A stretch of DNA of 64,000 nt from Phytophthora colocasiae (taxonomy: Eukaryota > Oomycota > Peronosporomycetes > Peronosporales > Peronosporaceae): assembly GCA_018806915.1 (NCBI GenBank), contig JAGKQI010000098.1, positions 868,001 to 932,000 on the forward strand, in the 5' to 3' direction. The first letter of the stretch is position 1. Every line of letters begins with the position of its first letter. Of this stretch, positions 1 through 9,213 are shown in pieces. The notes below the pieces were generated by a model. It did no database searches and was not told where the DNA came from. It saw only the letters and a program-made list of their open reading frames with translations. A program made the translations under genes and the position numbers.

Positions 1-1475
1 CTTGGTTTCCGGAAGACAATAATCAAATGGAGTCCGGAATCACTAGAAAGTAATCCGGATAACCCTCAATATACAATCCTATCACACAGTAGTTAATTCA
101 ATACAGTTCCAAGGGGCTAACTACTAACAACCTCCTAAAAACGCAGTTATAATATGAAATGGGTATCCGGAGTCCGGAATACCAACTGGAATATGAAATA
201 GGAAGCTCACTTCCGGATGCGCCTTCCGAATCCCTTACCTAACTTGGTCTTGACCTTTGTGGAGAATCCCGCGGCGGTGTACGCTGTCGTCGCGGCCTAA
301 CGCTGGCGGAGGTGATCCCGAGCCCTCTTCTTCAGGCTGGTCGGCGGTTCTCGGCAGTGATGGCTTGTGGGAACCTCCCGCACACTCACTTGCGTCCTTG
401 GTGGCAAATTGAACTCTCTGTTATTTATGTATAAGTATTTTGCTAAAGTCTCTGCTAAACATCTTGATTTCACTATAGAAAGGGGCAGGGGGCGCGTGTC
501 TCTGTCGCCGAAGCCCTAAGAATTCCGGCTGGTGTCGAGCACATCCTGGTCGGTCGTCTTGTTGGTCGGTAATCACTTGACTTGAGTATGCTTGGAGCTT
601 CAACTGGATACTGGGTACAAATCAGGATTTCAACTGGACACTGGGTACAAATCAGGATTTCCCCCGATGCCAGTCCTTTCCAAATGCCCTTGGTGTTCAG
701 ATTCCACGTGACCTTGGCTGGCATCTGGAGCTCTTTTCACAGGAAATACTTGGATACTGTATGCGCACCTGGTTCAGCTGTATCAGAGCTCCGGATGCAG
801 TTGGTCGACTCGGGATTCCGGATCGGACATGGATTCCGGAGATTATCGAAGGTATTCCTGAAGCGCAACGCTTACATCTTCCCAGATTCCCGTCCCAATG
901 TTGTAAAATATCAGCCAATCAGCTTCCAGATCAATGGATGATCCTGGGAGGCGGCTTCTGGTCGAAAATTCAAACCCACAGCTTCACAACTTGTCCCTCC
1001 ATTAGACCGTCACTACGAGAGCCGTAGTACGTTCGACAGGAGAAACTCCACGTGTTGCAAGGGAAAGTTTTCCTAGGTAGCTTTGCTGTTTAATGTGGGT
1101 CACTCCCAGTTCTCACTGGTTTTCTTCGCCTCCGATCGCTCTGAGGGGTCGGCTGCTGATTTGGAAGTGATGATGATTTTTCCAGTCAAACTTTCCGAAG
1201 AATTTTTAACGCATCATTTCCGGGTCAACACAAACGGGTCAACGCCTACGTCAGCACGGGTCAAAGATTTGGTCAAAAATCGTTGGTTGACCTGCCCTGT
1301 CCTGCCATTAGACAGTCAACGCCGCAAAGCACTAGCCCCAGCTCACATGTCTTCATCACACTCCCCTTCCTCGGTCTCGACGCAGTCGTTCCCGTCCTCA
1401 TCTCTACCATTACTACCGAGCCAAATCCCTCATTGTCTTCGCGGCAGCTCACCCCATCCAGGCCCTAAGTAGTCC
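1..1475. other. unassigned, probably old repeat DNA
   Basis: No reading frame here has a recognisable domain. The first 850 bases contain nine copies of the palindrome TCCGGA (six within the first 220 bases), far above the 0.2 expected by chance, so this may be a decayed LTR or other repeat. A 30-bp tandem duplication lies at 601-660. No promoter can be assigned with confidence. Confidence 0.4.
601..660 (+). repeat. 30-bp tandem duplication, two copies
   Basis: Bases 601-630 and 631-660 are the same 30-bp unit with one difference (GGATAC versus GGACAC). Confidence 0.85.
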
Positions 1476-1982
1476 ATGTCGCGGTCGCCCAGAGCAAGCT
1501 CTAGTCTTTGGCGAGGAAGGCAATCGAAACGGAGTAACAATTTGCGGCTAGAGCGGCACTTTCAACGCAACCGGAGTCCACGGAATAGTAGGAGATTTCG
1601 CCGAAGCCTCAGCTCACGTCGTAGTCGGACAAGACAAAGTAGAAGCCGCAGCCCCGAGCGTCGCCGTCGGGCAAGTCGAAGCCGCAGTCCGAGGCTCAGA
1701 CCTTCACGAAGTAGGAGCCACAGTTCGAGACGCAGCCAGCGTTCCCGTCGGGGTAGCAGCCCTGGGCGCAAGCAATCATATAGCTCGAATCAAAGCCTAA
1801 ATCGCAGTACCGGTACGACACGGCAACGAGAACTCGTTGAAGGTGCAGTTGTACAAGCCGTCACACCTACGCGACCTGGCTCTGCGTGCAGGTATCCCGC
1901 TGCAGGACCCGGAGGTTTTGCAGTTCCACCCCACGGGTATCTACGGCGCTGGTTGTCTGATCACGAAGGGATCCCGTGGTGA
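1476..1982 (+). CDS. Arg/Ser-rich ORF, possible SR-type fragment
   Basis: The ORF opens with ATG at 1476 and encodes 168 residues. Residues 1-120 are dominated by RS and SR dipeptides, as in the RS domain of SR splicing factors, but no RNA-recognition motif precedes it. From about 1837 the frame runs through DNA whose real coding sense is another frame (the succinate dehydrogenase fragment), so the last 45 residues are probably meaningless. It is either a truncated copy of an SR-protein tail captured with its neighbours or a low-complexity ORF without function. The abutting gene fragments favour a captured piece. Confidence 0.4.
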   Translation: MSRSPRASSSLWRGRQSKRSNNLRLERHFQRNRSPRNSRRFRRSLSSRRSRTRQSRSRSPERRRRASRSRSPRLRPSRSRSHSSRRSQRSRRGSSPGRKQSYSSNQSLNRSTGTTRQRELVEGAVVQAVTPTRPGSACRYPAAGPGGFAVPPHGYLRRWLSDHEGIPW

Positions 1983-2103
1983 GGGAGGCATCTTGAGTAA
2001 CGCAGAAGGTGAGCGCTTCATGGAGCGTTACGCTCACACCGCCAAGGATCTAGCGTCGCGTGATGTCGTGTCGCGTGCTATGACCATGGAGATCCGCGAG
2101 GGC
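1876..2103 (+). pseudogene. succinate dehydrogenase flavoprotein (SDHA) fragment
   Basis: About 76 codons match the flavoprotein subunit of succinate dehydrogenase (mitochondrial complex II, FAD-dependent oxidation of succinate). Recognisable segments are [31 protein letters not shown] and [20 protein letters not shown]. These come from the middle of a protein normally above 600 residues, so only about an eighth is present. The N-terminal FAD-binding part and the C-terminal part are missing. The match stops sharply at about 2103, where MULE sequence starts. It has no start codon of its own in frame with the upstream RS ORF. I read it as a captured, non-functional fragment; the working gene must be elsewhere. 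Confidence 0.85.
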
Positions 2104-2109
2104 CACCGT

Positions 2110-2440
2110 CCATGGTGCTGGGCATGGTTTTTCCAGGTACAACATTGGTAAAAAACGAACTTCGTACAGATGCAGTGCCTACAGAAGCAAAGGTTGCAAA
2201 GCAAAACTACACTTCAAACGCAAGGAGAACGAGTATGAGTTTGAAGGTGAACATTTGTGTGAACGTGGCCAGCGCAACGTGCTACCACCAGGGCTTGACG
2301 TGTCGGAAGATATGAAAGAGGCAGCTGATACGATGGCCCTTACGCGCATGGACCTTACTGCTGAGCGTGTATGGAAACAACTACGGGCTGACTTATATCC
2401 TGACACATTGATGTTAGTTCAGTATGTACACGACAAGATC
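2110..2440 (+). pseudogene. MULE transposase N-terminal fragment (FLYWCH-like)
   Basis: Frame 2 encodes a zinc-binding segment of the FLYWCH type that fronts many Mutator-like transposases: [10 protein letters not shown], then YRC, then KGCKAKLHF, then EGEHLCERG, followed by a helical stretch with VWKQLRADL. The catalytic DDE domain is absent. The fragment is cut on its left by the SDHA piece and on its right at 2441 by the Gypsy-A terminus. The continuation was not found elsewhere in the window. Mutator-like elements are known to capture host gene pieces, which could explain the SDHA and RS segments just upstream. Confidence 0.65.
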
Positions 2441-2554
2441 TGTAACGGGGTTACACGGCGCTGCGCGCCTAAGCTACAGTTGGTGTGGTATACACCGGCC
2501 AGGTCACACGTCACATGTACCCATGTGAGGGGGGTCTGAGAGCCACACATTACA
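2441..2554 (+). repeat. Gypsy-A 5' LTR remnant
   Basis: The segment runs from TGTAAC to ATTACA, the same ends as the 442-bp LTR of Gypsy-B, but is only about 114 bp, so it is probably internally deleted. It contains small hairpins such as TGTAAC/GTTACA and GGCGC/GCGCC. No clear primer-binding site follows. Confidence 0.5.
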
Positions 2555-2572
2555 TTTTGATTAGGATTTAGT

Positions 2573-3493
2573 ATGATAGATACTAAATACCCGCCGGTGC
2601 TACAGTCCCACATATCTAAGGCCCAACTGCCCTCTGCGCAAAGAGCGCGCCGGCCAGAATGGCCGCAATCCTGTCGCGGGTCCCGCTTTGGGCTCTGCCC
2701 AGGGAAACGACTGCTCCCAGTAGACGCGGGGCGGTCTACTGGGGAAGAACTGAGTTCTGCAGTGTGTGAGAGGCACTGGGGCTCAGCCCCGAAGAGCTCC
2801 GTGCTCTTGAACACGGAATGTGTGAGCAAGCAGGGCTTGCTGGACGTCCATGTGGACGTGAAGGGCTTCGAGAAGCCGTGGATCGTGTTGATCGATTCGG
2901 GAGCGTCTGGCAACTATGTCAGACGCTCCATCGTTGAGGGTAGTCAGCAATATGCTGAGGCGCTTCGAGCGCGAAGAGGTGACACCGTCACTGTCCGTCT
3001 AGCGACGGGCGTCCGTGTCACGGTGGCCAAGGTCCCCATGGACCTGCGGCTGAAGTTCTTGGACTTCGATAGCGTGGAACGCTGCTTGGTCCTGGACCTG
3101 GATTCGAGGTACGACCTCATCCTTGGCATGGCGCGGCTGGAGCGTCACGATCCATGGATTGATTGGAGGTGGAAGACCTTAGGTGCTACGCACTTCTCTC
3201 CTAGTGGAGCTTTGGCGAGTCATGAACCCACCTCTGCTAGGAAGCAGAAGCGCTACTGGCGCGAGCATCGAGCCGAGTCGGCTATGATGCTGGAAGTCGG
3301 TGTGTCCGAGTTAGTGGACAGCACCGAGTGCGAGAACCGCAGTCCTGTTGAGCGCGTAGCGCTGGTTGACAGTGAGTCAACGTGTGGGCAAAGTTCACGT
3401 AACCCCTGTGGGGCGGCACGTACTCCACCGAGTGACGCCGGTCATATGGACCGTCACTGGATGCCGATGGCATCGGGCCTTACCAGGCCGTGA
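2573..3493 (+). pseudogene. Gypsy-A protease region
   Basis: The frame encodes a retropepsin-type aspartic protease with the active-site triad in VLIDSGASGNYV (Asp codon at 2894) and the downstream hydrophobic LILGM segment. The first 80 or so codons look like the end of a gag/pol junction without zinc knuckles. The frame ends at 3493 because one copy of the 93-bp linker repeat is 4 bases short, which throws the downstream repeats into another frame (3490 onward). In the intact element this protease would cut the Gag-Pol precursor inside the virus-like particle. Confidence 0.8.
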
Positions 3494-3800
3494 ACTGTGG
3501 GACGGCACGTACTCCGTCGAGTGATACTGGTCGTGGACCAAGTCGATCACTGAGTGTCTCTGACACTGGACCTGTTTCGGTCATTGATTGTGCAGCGGCA
3601 CGTACTCCGCTGAGCGGCATCGGTCGTCGACCGAGTGGTTCGCAGAGTGTCACTGACACTGGGCCTGAAGGGGCCGAAACCTGTGCGGCGGCACGTACTC
3701 CGTCTAGCGACGTCGGCGGTAGACCGAGTCAGTCACTGAGTGTCACTGACACTGGGCCGGGCAAGGTCATAACCTGTGCGGCGGCACGTACTCCGTCGAG
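3407..3800 (+). repeat. 93-bp tandem repeat in Gypsy-A pol linker
   Basis: The unit begins TGTG.GGCGGCACGTACTCC at 3407, 3496, 3589, 3682 and 3775. The last three intervals are exactly 93 bases (31 codons); the first is 89, which is the frameshift. The repeat encodes a Ser/Thr/Gly/Arg-rich, probably disordered linker. Confidence 0.9.
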
Positions 3801-4170
3801 TGGGCGTTCGTCGGCTAGGCGACGACGTCGTAAGGCCCTATGGGCGAGACGCTCTGCGTCTGAGTCGTCCGTGACGTCAAGGGCCAACGCACAGAAGGGC
3901 TGTGGGCAGCTATACACTCTGGTTGAAGGAGTGGACGGCAGTGCCGAAGGCAGCGTCCTGCTGGGCGATCTGCCGAGTGTCGACAAGCTCCTTGAGCTAG
4001 AGAAGATGTCGTTCGCCGACTTTGGCGATGCCTTAAAGGCTGACGAAATCGCCGAGATGGTCATCGTCCGACCTGAAGAGGAGTTAAACTCATCGTCCCT
4101 CGTGGACGAGTCCGTCTTGACCGAGGTCAAGAAGGCGCTGAGCGCCAGGAGTGGGTCGGAGATCCTCTAG
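3490..4170 (+). pseudogene. Gypsy-A protease-RT linker with tandem repeats
   Basis: This frame continues the pol linker after the frameshift near 3490. It carries a 31-residue repeat whose units start with C-[GA]-x-ARTP, then a basic patch (RRRRRKALWARR) and an acidic helix-like end leading towards the reverse transcriptase. It ends with TAG at 4168-4170. The next frame, beginning KEYGDVVPKEPP, is the same frame, so one nonsense codon separates the linker from the reverse transcriptase. Confidence 0.7.
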
Positions 4171-4194
4171 AATCCCTCGGATCCCTTCTACTCC

Positions 4195-5847
4195 TTGCTG
4201 AAGGAATATGGAGACGTTGTCCCGAAGGAACCACCGAGTGGCCTGCCTCCTGACCGAGGCCTTCGACACGAGATCGACTTAGTTCCCGGAACTAAATACT
4301 GCGTGACTCGGCAGTGGCCTCTTCCTAAAGAGCAATGCGACGTCATTGACGCCTTCTTCCGTGCGAAGCACGCGGCGGGTCTCGTGCGCGAGAGCAAGTC
4401 TCCGCACTCCGCGCCAACGTTCTGTGTCAGAAAGCCGAATGGCAAGTGGCGTATCGTTCACGCTTTTAACAAGCTCAACGCTGCCACGATTCCGGCGCAG
4501 ACGCCGATTCCTAGGAAGGATGTTCTTCAGAACAAAATGGTGAGTTGCACCATGTACAGTGCGCTCGACTTAGTCGATGGCTACTATCAGCTGCTCATGC
4601 GAGCCAGTGATATTCCGCTTACAGCGGTGAGCACCCCGAGCGGTATGCTCTGGGAATGGCTCGTCATGCCCCAAGGGCTGTCGAATGCGCCTGCAACGTT
4701 CAATCGACTAGTGACGCAGTTGTTCAGGCCCCTGCGGGCATTCGCACATACGTACTTTGACGCCGTGTTCGTCCACAGTCAGGCCGAACACGGCAAGACT
4801 GACGTCGAGGTGCACGTGGAACACGTGAGAGCTGTGCTCGAGTGTATGCGTACCAACAAGTTGTACGCCAACGCGGACAAGTGCGTCTTTGGCGCGGAAG
4901 AAATCCCCTTCCTAGGGTGCTTCATTGGGAAGCATGGCCTTCGTGCTGATCCAGCAAAGGTCAAGGCCATTGTGGACTGGCCGGTTCCCTTGAACCAGAA
5001 GGACTTGCGTAAGTGGCTGGGCTTGGCCAACTACTTGCACAAGTACAGCGAGAACTACGCCGAGTTGGCTCGGCCACTGTCGGATCTCCTTAAGAAGGAT
5101 GCCGAATGGGTATGGCGTGATGAGCTCGAGAGTGCGTTCACTCGTATCAAGGATAGCCTGCTTCAGGCACCGATACTGGCGTTTCCAGACCCCGATCGTC
5201 CGTTCATCGTCGTCTGTGACGCTTCGGACTTTGCCATCGGCAGTGCTTTGCTACAAGCGGACGCCGAAGGGCGCGAACGCGTCATTGCGTTTGAGTCTCG
5301 GCAGCTCAAGGCTGCTGAGAAGAACTATCCAGTTCATGACAAGGAGCTACTTGCGATGAAGTACGCCCTCGTCAAATTCAGGGTTCACCTGCTCGGCTCC
5401 AAGCCGTTTGTCATCTACACGGATCCTGCGTCACTACGCACAGCGACGCAGTCGCCTCACCTCTCGCAGAGGATGGTCCGATGGCTCTCCTTCTTTGCGG
5501 AGTATAACTTCGAGGTGAAGTACAAGCCTGGCAGGCAGAACGTCCTCGCTGACGCGTTATCACGTCGCCCGGACTATGAGTTATCTCATGTCACCTCGGT
5601 GACATCGTCCGTAACGGACATGGTTCGAGCAGCGTACGCTCAGGACGACTCTTGTGTCGCGCTGCTTCAAGCTCTACGGAGAGATGAGTTTACGGACTCA
5701 AAGGTGACTCTGTCACGACGCCTAAAGGCGAGACTCCAGCGCTATAGCCTGGAAGGTGGTCTGCTGTACTACAGCACGGGTCAGGATGACCCACCACGTG
5801 TGGTGGCTCCTCACGATGAGGACCTGAAGCATTTGTATCCTCTATGA
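4195..5847 (+). pseudogene. Gypsy-A reverse transcriptase and RNase H
   Basis: The 550-codon frame holds the whole reverse transcriptase: RIVHAFNKLNAATIPAQTPI, then SALDLVDGYYQ, then MPQGLSNAPATF, then the catalytic box, then FLGCFIG. The catalytic box reads YFDA (codons 4753-4764) where YFDD is expected, so the second metal-binding Asp is Ala and the enzyme should be inactive. RNase H follows with [10 protein letters not shown], the HDKELLA glutamate and IYTDPAS; all three acidic positions are present. The frame is lost at about 5842 just before the integrase zinc finger. The relative in Gypsy-B keeps YFDD. Confidence 0.85.
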
Positions 5848-6631
5848 GGCCCACGACACGCCCACAAGCGGCCACCTCGGTCGCGAGAAGACCTACGGCT
5901 CGGTGAGCTCCATGAACTGGTGGCCGAAGATGTACAAGTGGGTCAGCACATATGTGCACACGTGCGAGACGTGTCAGCGGGTTAAACCCTCGCCGCATGC
6001 GGCAGCGCCTTTGGCGAGCTTGCCTGTACCCTCTGGGTGTTGGCAGTCCATGAGTATGGGCTTTGTGTTTGGCCTGCCGAAGGACTCGGCAGGCAACACG
6101 GGCGTCGTGGTCTTTGTTGACCGTCTGGGCACAATGGCTCACCTTGCGGCTGTGCCAGATACCGTCGATGGCGCTGGTACAGCGACGATCTTTATCGATC
6201 GGGTCTTCCGCCAGCATGGGCTGCCAGAAACCATTGTCTCGGATCGAGATCCCCGTTTCACGGGTCAATTCTGGACGTCATTCTTTAAAGGGCTTGGCAC
6301 TCGATTGGACATGTCCACGGCGGATCACCCGCAGACCGACGGCCAGGCTGAGCGCGTGAATCGCGTTTTGGAGGACATCCTCCGCAGCGTATGCGCTGAA
6401 ACGCCGAAGTGTTAAAGCGCTGTGCTCCCTCTCGTTGATTTCTCAATGAACAATGCGGTGCATGCCTCGGCAGGCTTCACCTCGTTCTACGTGAACGGCC
6501 TTGGGCATCCGCGCGTCCCGCTCACTCCGCCACGCGGTGGCCTCGGGCTTAGTGGGGGAGAGGCTGTGCCGTCGCTCGACTCCGAGCTTGCTGATATCAG
6601 CCCTTCTGCCTCGATGACTTCCTCTCGGTGA
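5840..6631 (+). pseudogene. Gypsy-A integrase
   Basis: After a frameshift, frame 2 gives the integrase: zinc finger with HLGREKTYG and CETCQRVKP, then the catalytic core with MGFVFGLP (the usual Asp of MDFVFGLP is Gly here), SDRDPRFTG and TDGQAERVN carrying the second Asp and the Glu. The loss of the first catalytic Asp should inactivate it. A TAA at 6413-6415 interrupts the core near its end, and the frame stops again at 6631. Integrase would insert the element's cDNA into chromosomes. Confidence 0.75.
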
Positions 6632-7357
6632 GATTGAGCGTATTACGCCGTGTGCGTGACGCGATGGCTGAAAGCCAAGACGTTCAGAAGGAACAAGCTG
6701 ATGCAAAAGGTAGAGGCAATGTGTGGGAATTTAAGGTCGGTGACCAAGTTTTATTAAACGCTAAGAACGTACCTACACATGCAGTGTCGAGTGTCTTAAA
6801 GACGAAATTGCGTCCGCGCTTCATCGGACCATTTACGGTCATGGCCAAGAAGGGCATGGCAGACACGCTTGACTTGCCAAAGCGGATGCGAACACACCCT
6901 GTGTAAGCCACCCGGCTTTCCATCTCCTCTATGTCTTGAGCGAGACGGGCATGCGAATGCCAAACGCTCTCCAGGTTCCCCTGAAGAGATTGAGTCTGAC
7001 TCTGGAGAGTACCGATCGAGCGATCGATTTGATACCATGCGCGCTGCGACAAATAGCGCTTATCACACTCATCGAGTATTGCGTCCCGCAGCGAATCGGC
7101 CTCCTCCGCCGTTGCTCGATGAGCAGGGGGCTCCCCATTACCACGTGGAGCGCCTGATGGCGCAGCGTCGTCACCGTAGTCAAAACCAGTATCTGGTGAA
7201 GTGGCGTTGGTATCCTCATTCCCAAAACTCGTGGGAGTTTGAAAGGCCCCTGAGGCAGGACTGCCCTGACGTTGTGGACGCTTTTGATCGCGAAGATCGG
7301 AGGCGCCCGAAGGGCTCGAGGTCGACCACTCGGTCGACACCCGCTTCTCACCACTAG
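6628..7357 (+). pseudogene. Gypsy-A integrase C-terminus and chromodomain
   Basis: One frame (6628-6906) gives the integrase C-terminal barrel (FKVGDQVLLNAK, LRPRFIGPF). A second (6869-7357) gives a linker and a chromodomain with HYHVERLMAQRRHRS, QYLVKWRWYPHSQNSWEFE. In chromodomain Gypsy elements this module steers integration towards particular histone marks. The two frames overlap but differ, so this part is also broken. A long antisense ORF (7412 to 6684) covers the same DNA. Confidence 0.75.
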
Positions 7358-7412
7358 TGTGAGAAGCTGACGGACTAGCAGCCGAGCTCAGGCTCTGGTC
7401 CGTGGCTGGCAC
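6684..7412 (-). CDS. Gypsy-A antisense ORF (unknown function)
   Basis: A 242-codon frame runs opposite to the chromodomain region, from ATG at 7412. Residues 1-90 are Ser/Pro/Ala-rich and probably disordered; residues 110-180 look helical, with AHRATAEEADSLRD and a Gln/Leu-rich coiled-coil-like stretch. The antisense ORF of Gypsy-B at 61234-60710 has the same placement, the same order (disordered then coiled coil) and the similar words [10 protein letters not shown] / HRATAEEAD. Being open for 242 codons opposite a decayed sense gene argues that it is or was a real gene. The last 60 codons, opposite the integrase C-terminus, are less convincing. No known domain was recognised. Confidence 0.5.
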   Translation of the reverse strand: MPATDQSLSSAASPSASHTSGEKRVSTEWSTSSPSGASDLRDQKRPQRQGSPASGAFQTPTSFGNEDTNATSPDTGFDYGDDAAPSGAPRGNGEPPAHRATAEEADSLRDAILDECDKRYLSQRAWYQIDRSIGTLQSQTQSLQGNLESVWHSHARLAQDIEEMESRVAYTGCVRIRFGKSSVSAMPFLAMTVNGPMKRGRNFVFKTLDTACVGTFLAFNKTWSPTLNSHTLPLPFASACSF

Positions 7413-7477
7413 AGCCAGTGAGTCTCCTTCGGAGACTGGAGGAGTGACGTGATGTTAATTCCGATTTTTGAGCGACA

Positions 7478-7760
7478 GGTGGATATTACGTTACGATGTG
7501 ATTGGTTATACTATGGGTTATAAGCGAAAGGGACTTTGGGACGCGGCCGCACCCGTGCGACATCTGTGGAAGACTGTGGATAAACCTTCGCCTGACTGTA
7601 AAGGGGCCCAAAGGACCAGAAGTGTACTTCAGAGTGTGCACAACTCTGAAGGTCAACTACACTCTGTCTGGTCACCGGACTTTCCCCGACGATGAGTGCC
7701 TAAGTTCTGGCAGAAAGTCTCTCAGAAGAACGTATCTCTGAGAGACCTCATCCCGTTACC
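7478..7760 (+). repeat. 283-bp LTR block, inverted in the other LTR
   Basis: This block begins GGTGGATATTACG and ends CCCGTTACC. At the same place in the 3' LTR (22932-23214) the same 283 bases are present as the reverse complement, with about two substitutions. Only GGT/ACC is shared as an inverted repeat at the ends. Confidence 0.9.
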
Positions 7761-8539
7761 GTCCAGCGCGACGATGGATGGTTCAAGGATTCACAATATA
7801 TACCCGCAGAGACCAAGTATCGCGCGCCGGACGCCGCGCACCCGCGCAACCCTCAAGATCTTCATGTACGTTGAAGCATTAGTGCTCCGTACTCTGGTTT
7901 CGTATTCAAGACTCTGGTATCTCTAACTCTGAGTGACCAAGACTCTGAAAAGCAAGTGATATCAGACTCTGAAAACCAGGACACCAGACTCTGAAACCAC
8001 CGAAGATTCAAGACCATACTGAAACCAAGTGAACCCAAGTTCAAGTCACGCATTCAAGTGATTACTGACCTGCACATCCCCCGTAATGACGTCTCTACCT
8101 GTCAACCCATCGAGATCGGCTGCACAGACTGCATACTGAGACCAAGTCAAAGTACCAGATGTATACAAAGACCAAGAGTACCTGAGATATGAAGACTGAC
8201 TGCATAAAGGACGCAAAAGACGACAAGAAGGAGAGAGTTACCAGAGATATATGATAGTTATGAGGAAGATAAACGATAAACAGAGTTCAATTTGCTTGCT
8301 ACTGCACAAGTCCGCTTGAGAGGTATTCAAGCCACTGCGTCATCACGTACGTCGTGTGATCTCCACCAAATTCAATCCCCTTAGGTGGAGATCAGGTAAC
8401 GTAGAGACCTGAAAGGACCCGCCTATTCCATATCCTAGTTGGGTCGTTTGTTTTGTCTCTAGCGGTAGCCCATTTCATATTGCTCGTTTGGACAGGCTCT
8501 GGAAACTAGACAGTCGTTTTCAGAGTGCAAGGTAGACTG

Positions 8540-8549
8540 TTATATATAG
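8540..8549 (+). promoter_or_regulatory. possible TATA element in 5' LTR
   Basis: TTATATATAG lies about 570 bases before the LTR end; the equal site in the 3' LTR is at 23997-24006. It could position transcription of gag-pol. There is no other evidence. Confidence 0.3.
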
Positions 8550-9122
8550 CCGATTGTATTGGTTTATATTTTCCCTCTATATTAGAGGGTGGTGCGCGAA
8601 CGTAAAGGGATACCAGACAGACCAGGTGTCTGGTAGTAAGTCCCTAGTTGACCTGGAGTGTTAGCCCACCGTTCAAGGGCCTAGAAAGAATAAGAACGGC
8701 TGTATATATTTGTATATTTTTGAACTCTGTGTATTGGTTGTTTATCTCTGAAAGTCAGGTATCTCGGTTCTGGATTTGTGATATTCAGACACCGATTTCA
8801 GACTTTCTCTGGTATATTAACCTCTTTTCGACCGCCGACTTCCTGGAAACCATCTTGGTTCCCAGAGATTCCGACTCCCGAACGCTCCTGGAAGGATTTC
8901 CTGAATACCGACACCAGACTCCAAGGGACCCCTACTTCTCTTCACAACACATTCTCAGACTCCGGCGAGGGTCATATTTCCGAAGACAACGAACCCACGA
9001 GGATACCGCAAGGTTCCACACGCACTGTACGGCTCTGAAAACCACTTTTCAGTGGTCGTATAACCAGGGTTCACTATACGCCCCCTGCTCCGCGAATAAA
9101 GTTTCACCGACTTCACGACAAC

Positions 9123-9140
9123 TGGTGCGCGTGCCCGGAT
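9123..9140 (+). other. primer-binding site
   Basis: TGGTGCGCGTGCCCGGA follows the 5' LTR after two bases. It begins with TGG, the complement of a tRNA 3' CCA, and would pair with the acceptor and T-stem end of a tRNA. The tRNA was not identified. Confidence 0.65.
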
Positions 9141-9213
9141 CTTTGGAATCGTGATATCACCGGATTTAAGAGTACAAGAAGAGAAAGTTTCCTGTCAAGC
9201 GTCTATATCCAAG

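Larger units (their letters stand above)
2441..7444 (+). mobile_element. Gypsy-A, damaged chromodomain Gypsy retrotransposon
   Basis: It starts with TGTAACGGGGTTACAC, the same terminus as Gypsy-B at 38801 and 62352. Protease, reverse transcriptase, RNase H, integrase and chromodomain follow in that order, with the same family signatures as Gypsy-B. No gag remains: the terminus is followed almost at once by pol. Several frameshifts and stops break pol, and the reverse transcriptase active site is altered. The 3' end was invaded at 7444 by the Chronos-like element; no 3' LTR of Gypsy-A was recognised beyond 24575. Like Gypsy-B it contains many short perfect inverted repeats, for example 10-bp arms at 2716-2725/2734-2743 and 2900-2909/2920-2929. 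Confidence 0.85.
7445..9120 (+). repeat. 5' LTR of Chronos-like element
   Basis: It is 1676 bp and pairs with 22899-24575. Differences seen by eye are about 15 substitutions and a few small indels, plus the exact inversion of 7478-7760. It is rich in the word TCTGAAAA. A TATA-like run is at 8540-8549. Confidence 0.92.

Noticed and set aside
2419..2913. 164-codon minus-strand ORF across the Gypsy-A LTR remnant and protease start
   Set aside because: It spans a junction of unrelated sequences and has no pattern of its own.
5690..6268. 192-codon minus-strand ORF opposite the Gypsy-A integrase
   Set aside because: No domain and no counterpart opposite the Gypsy-B integrase; a chance frame.
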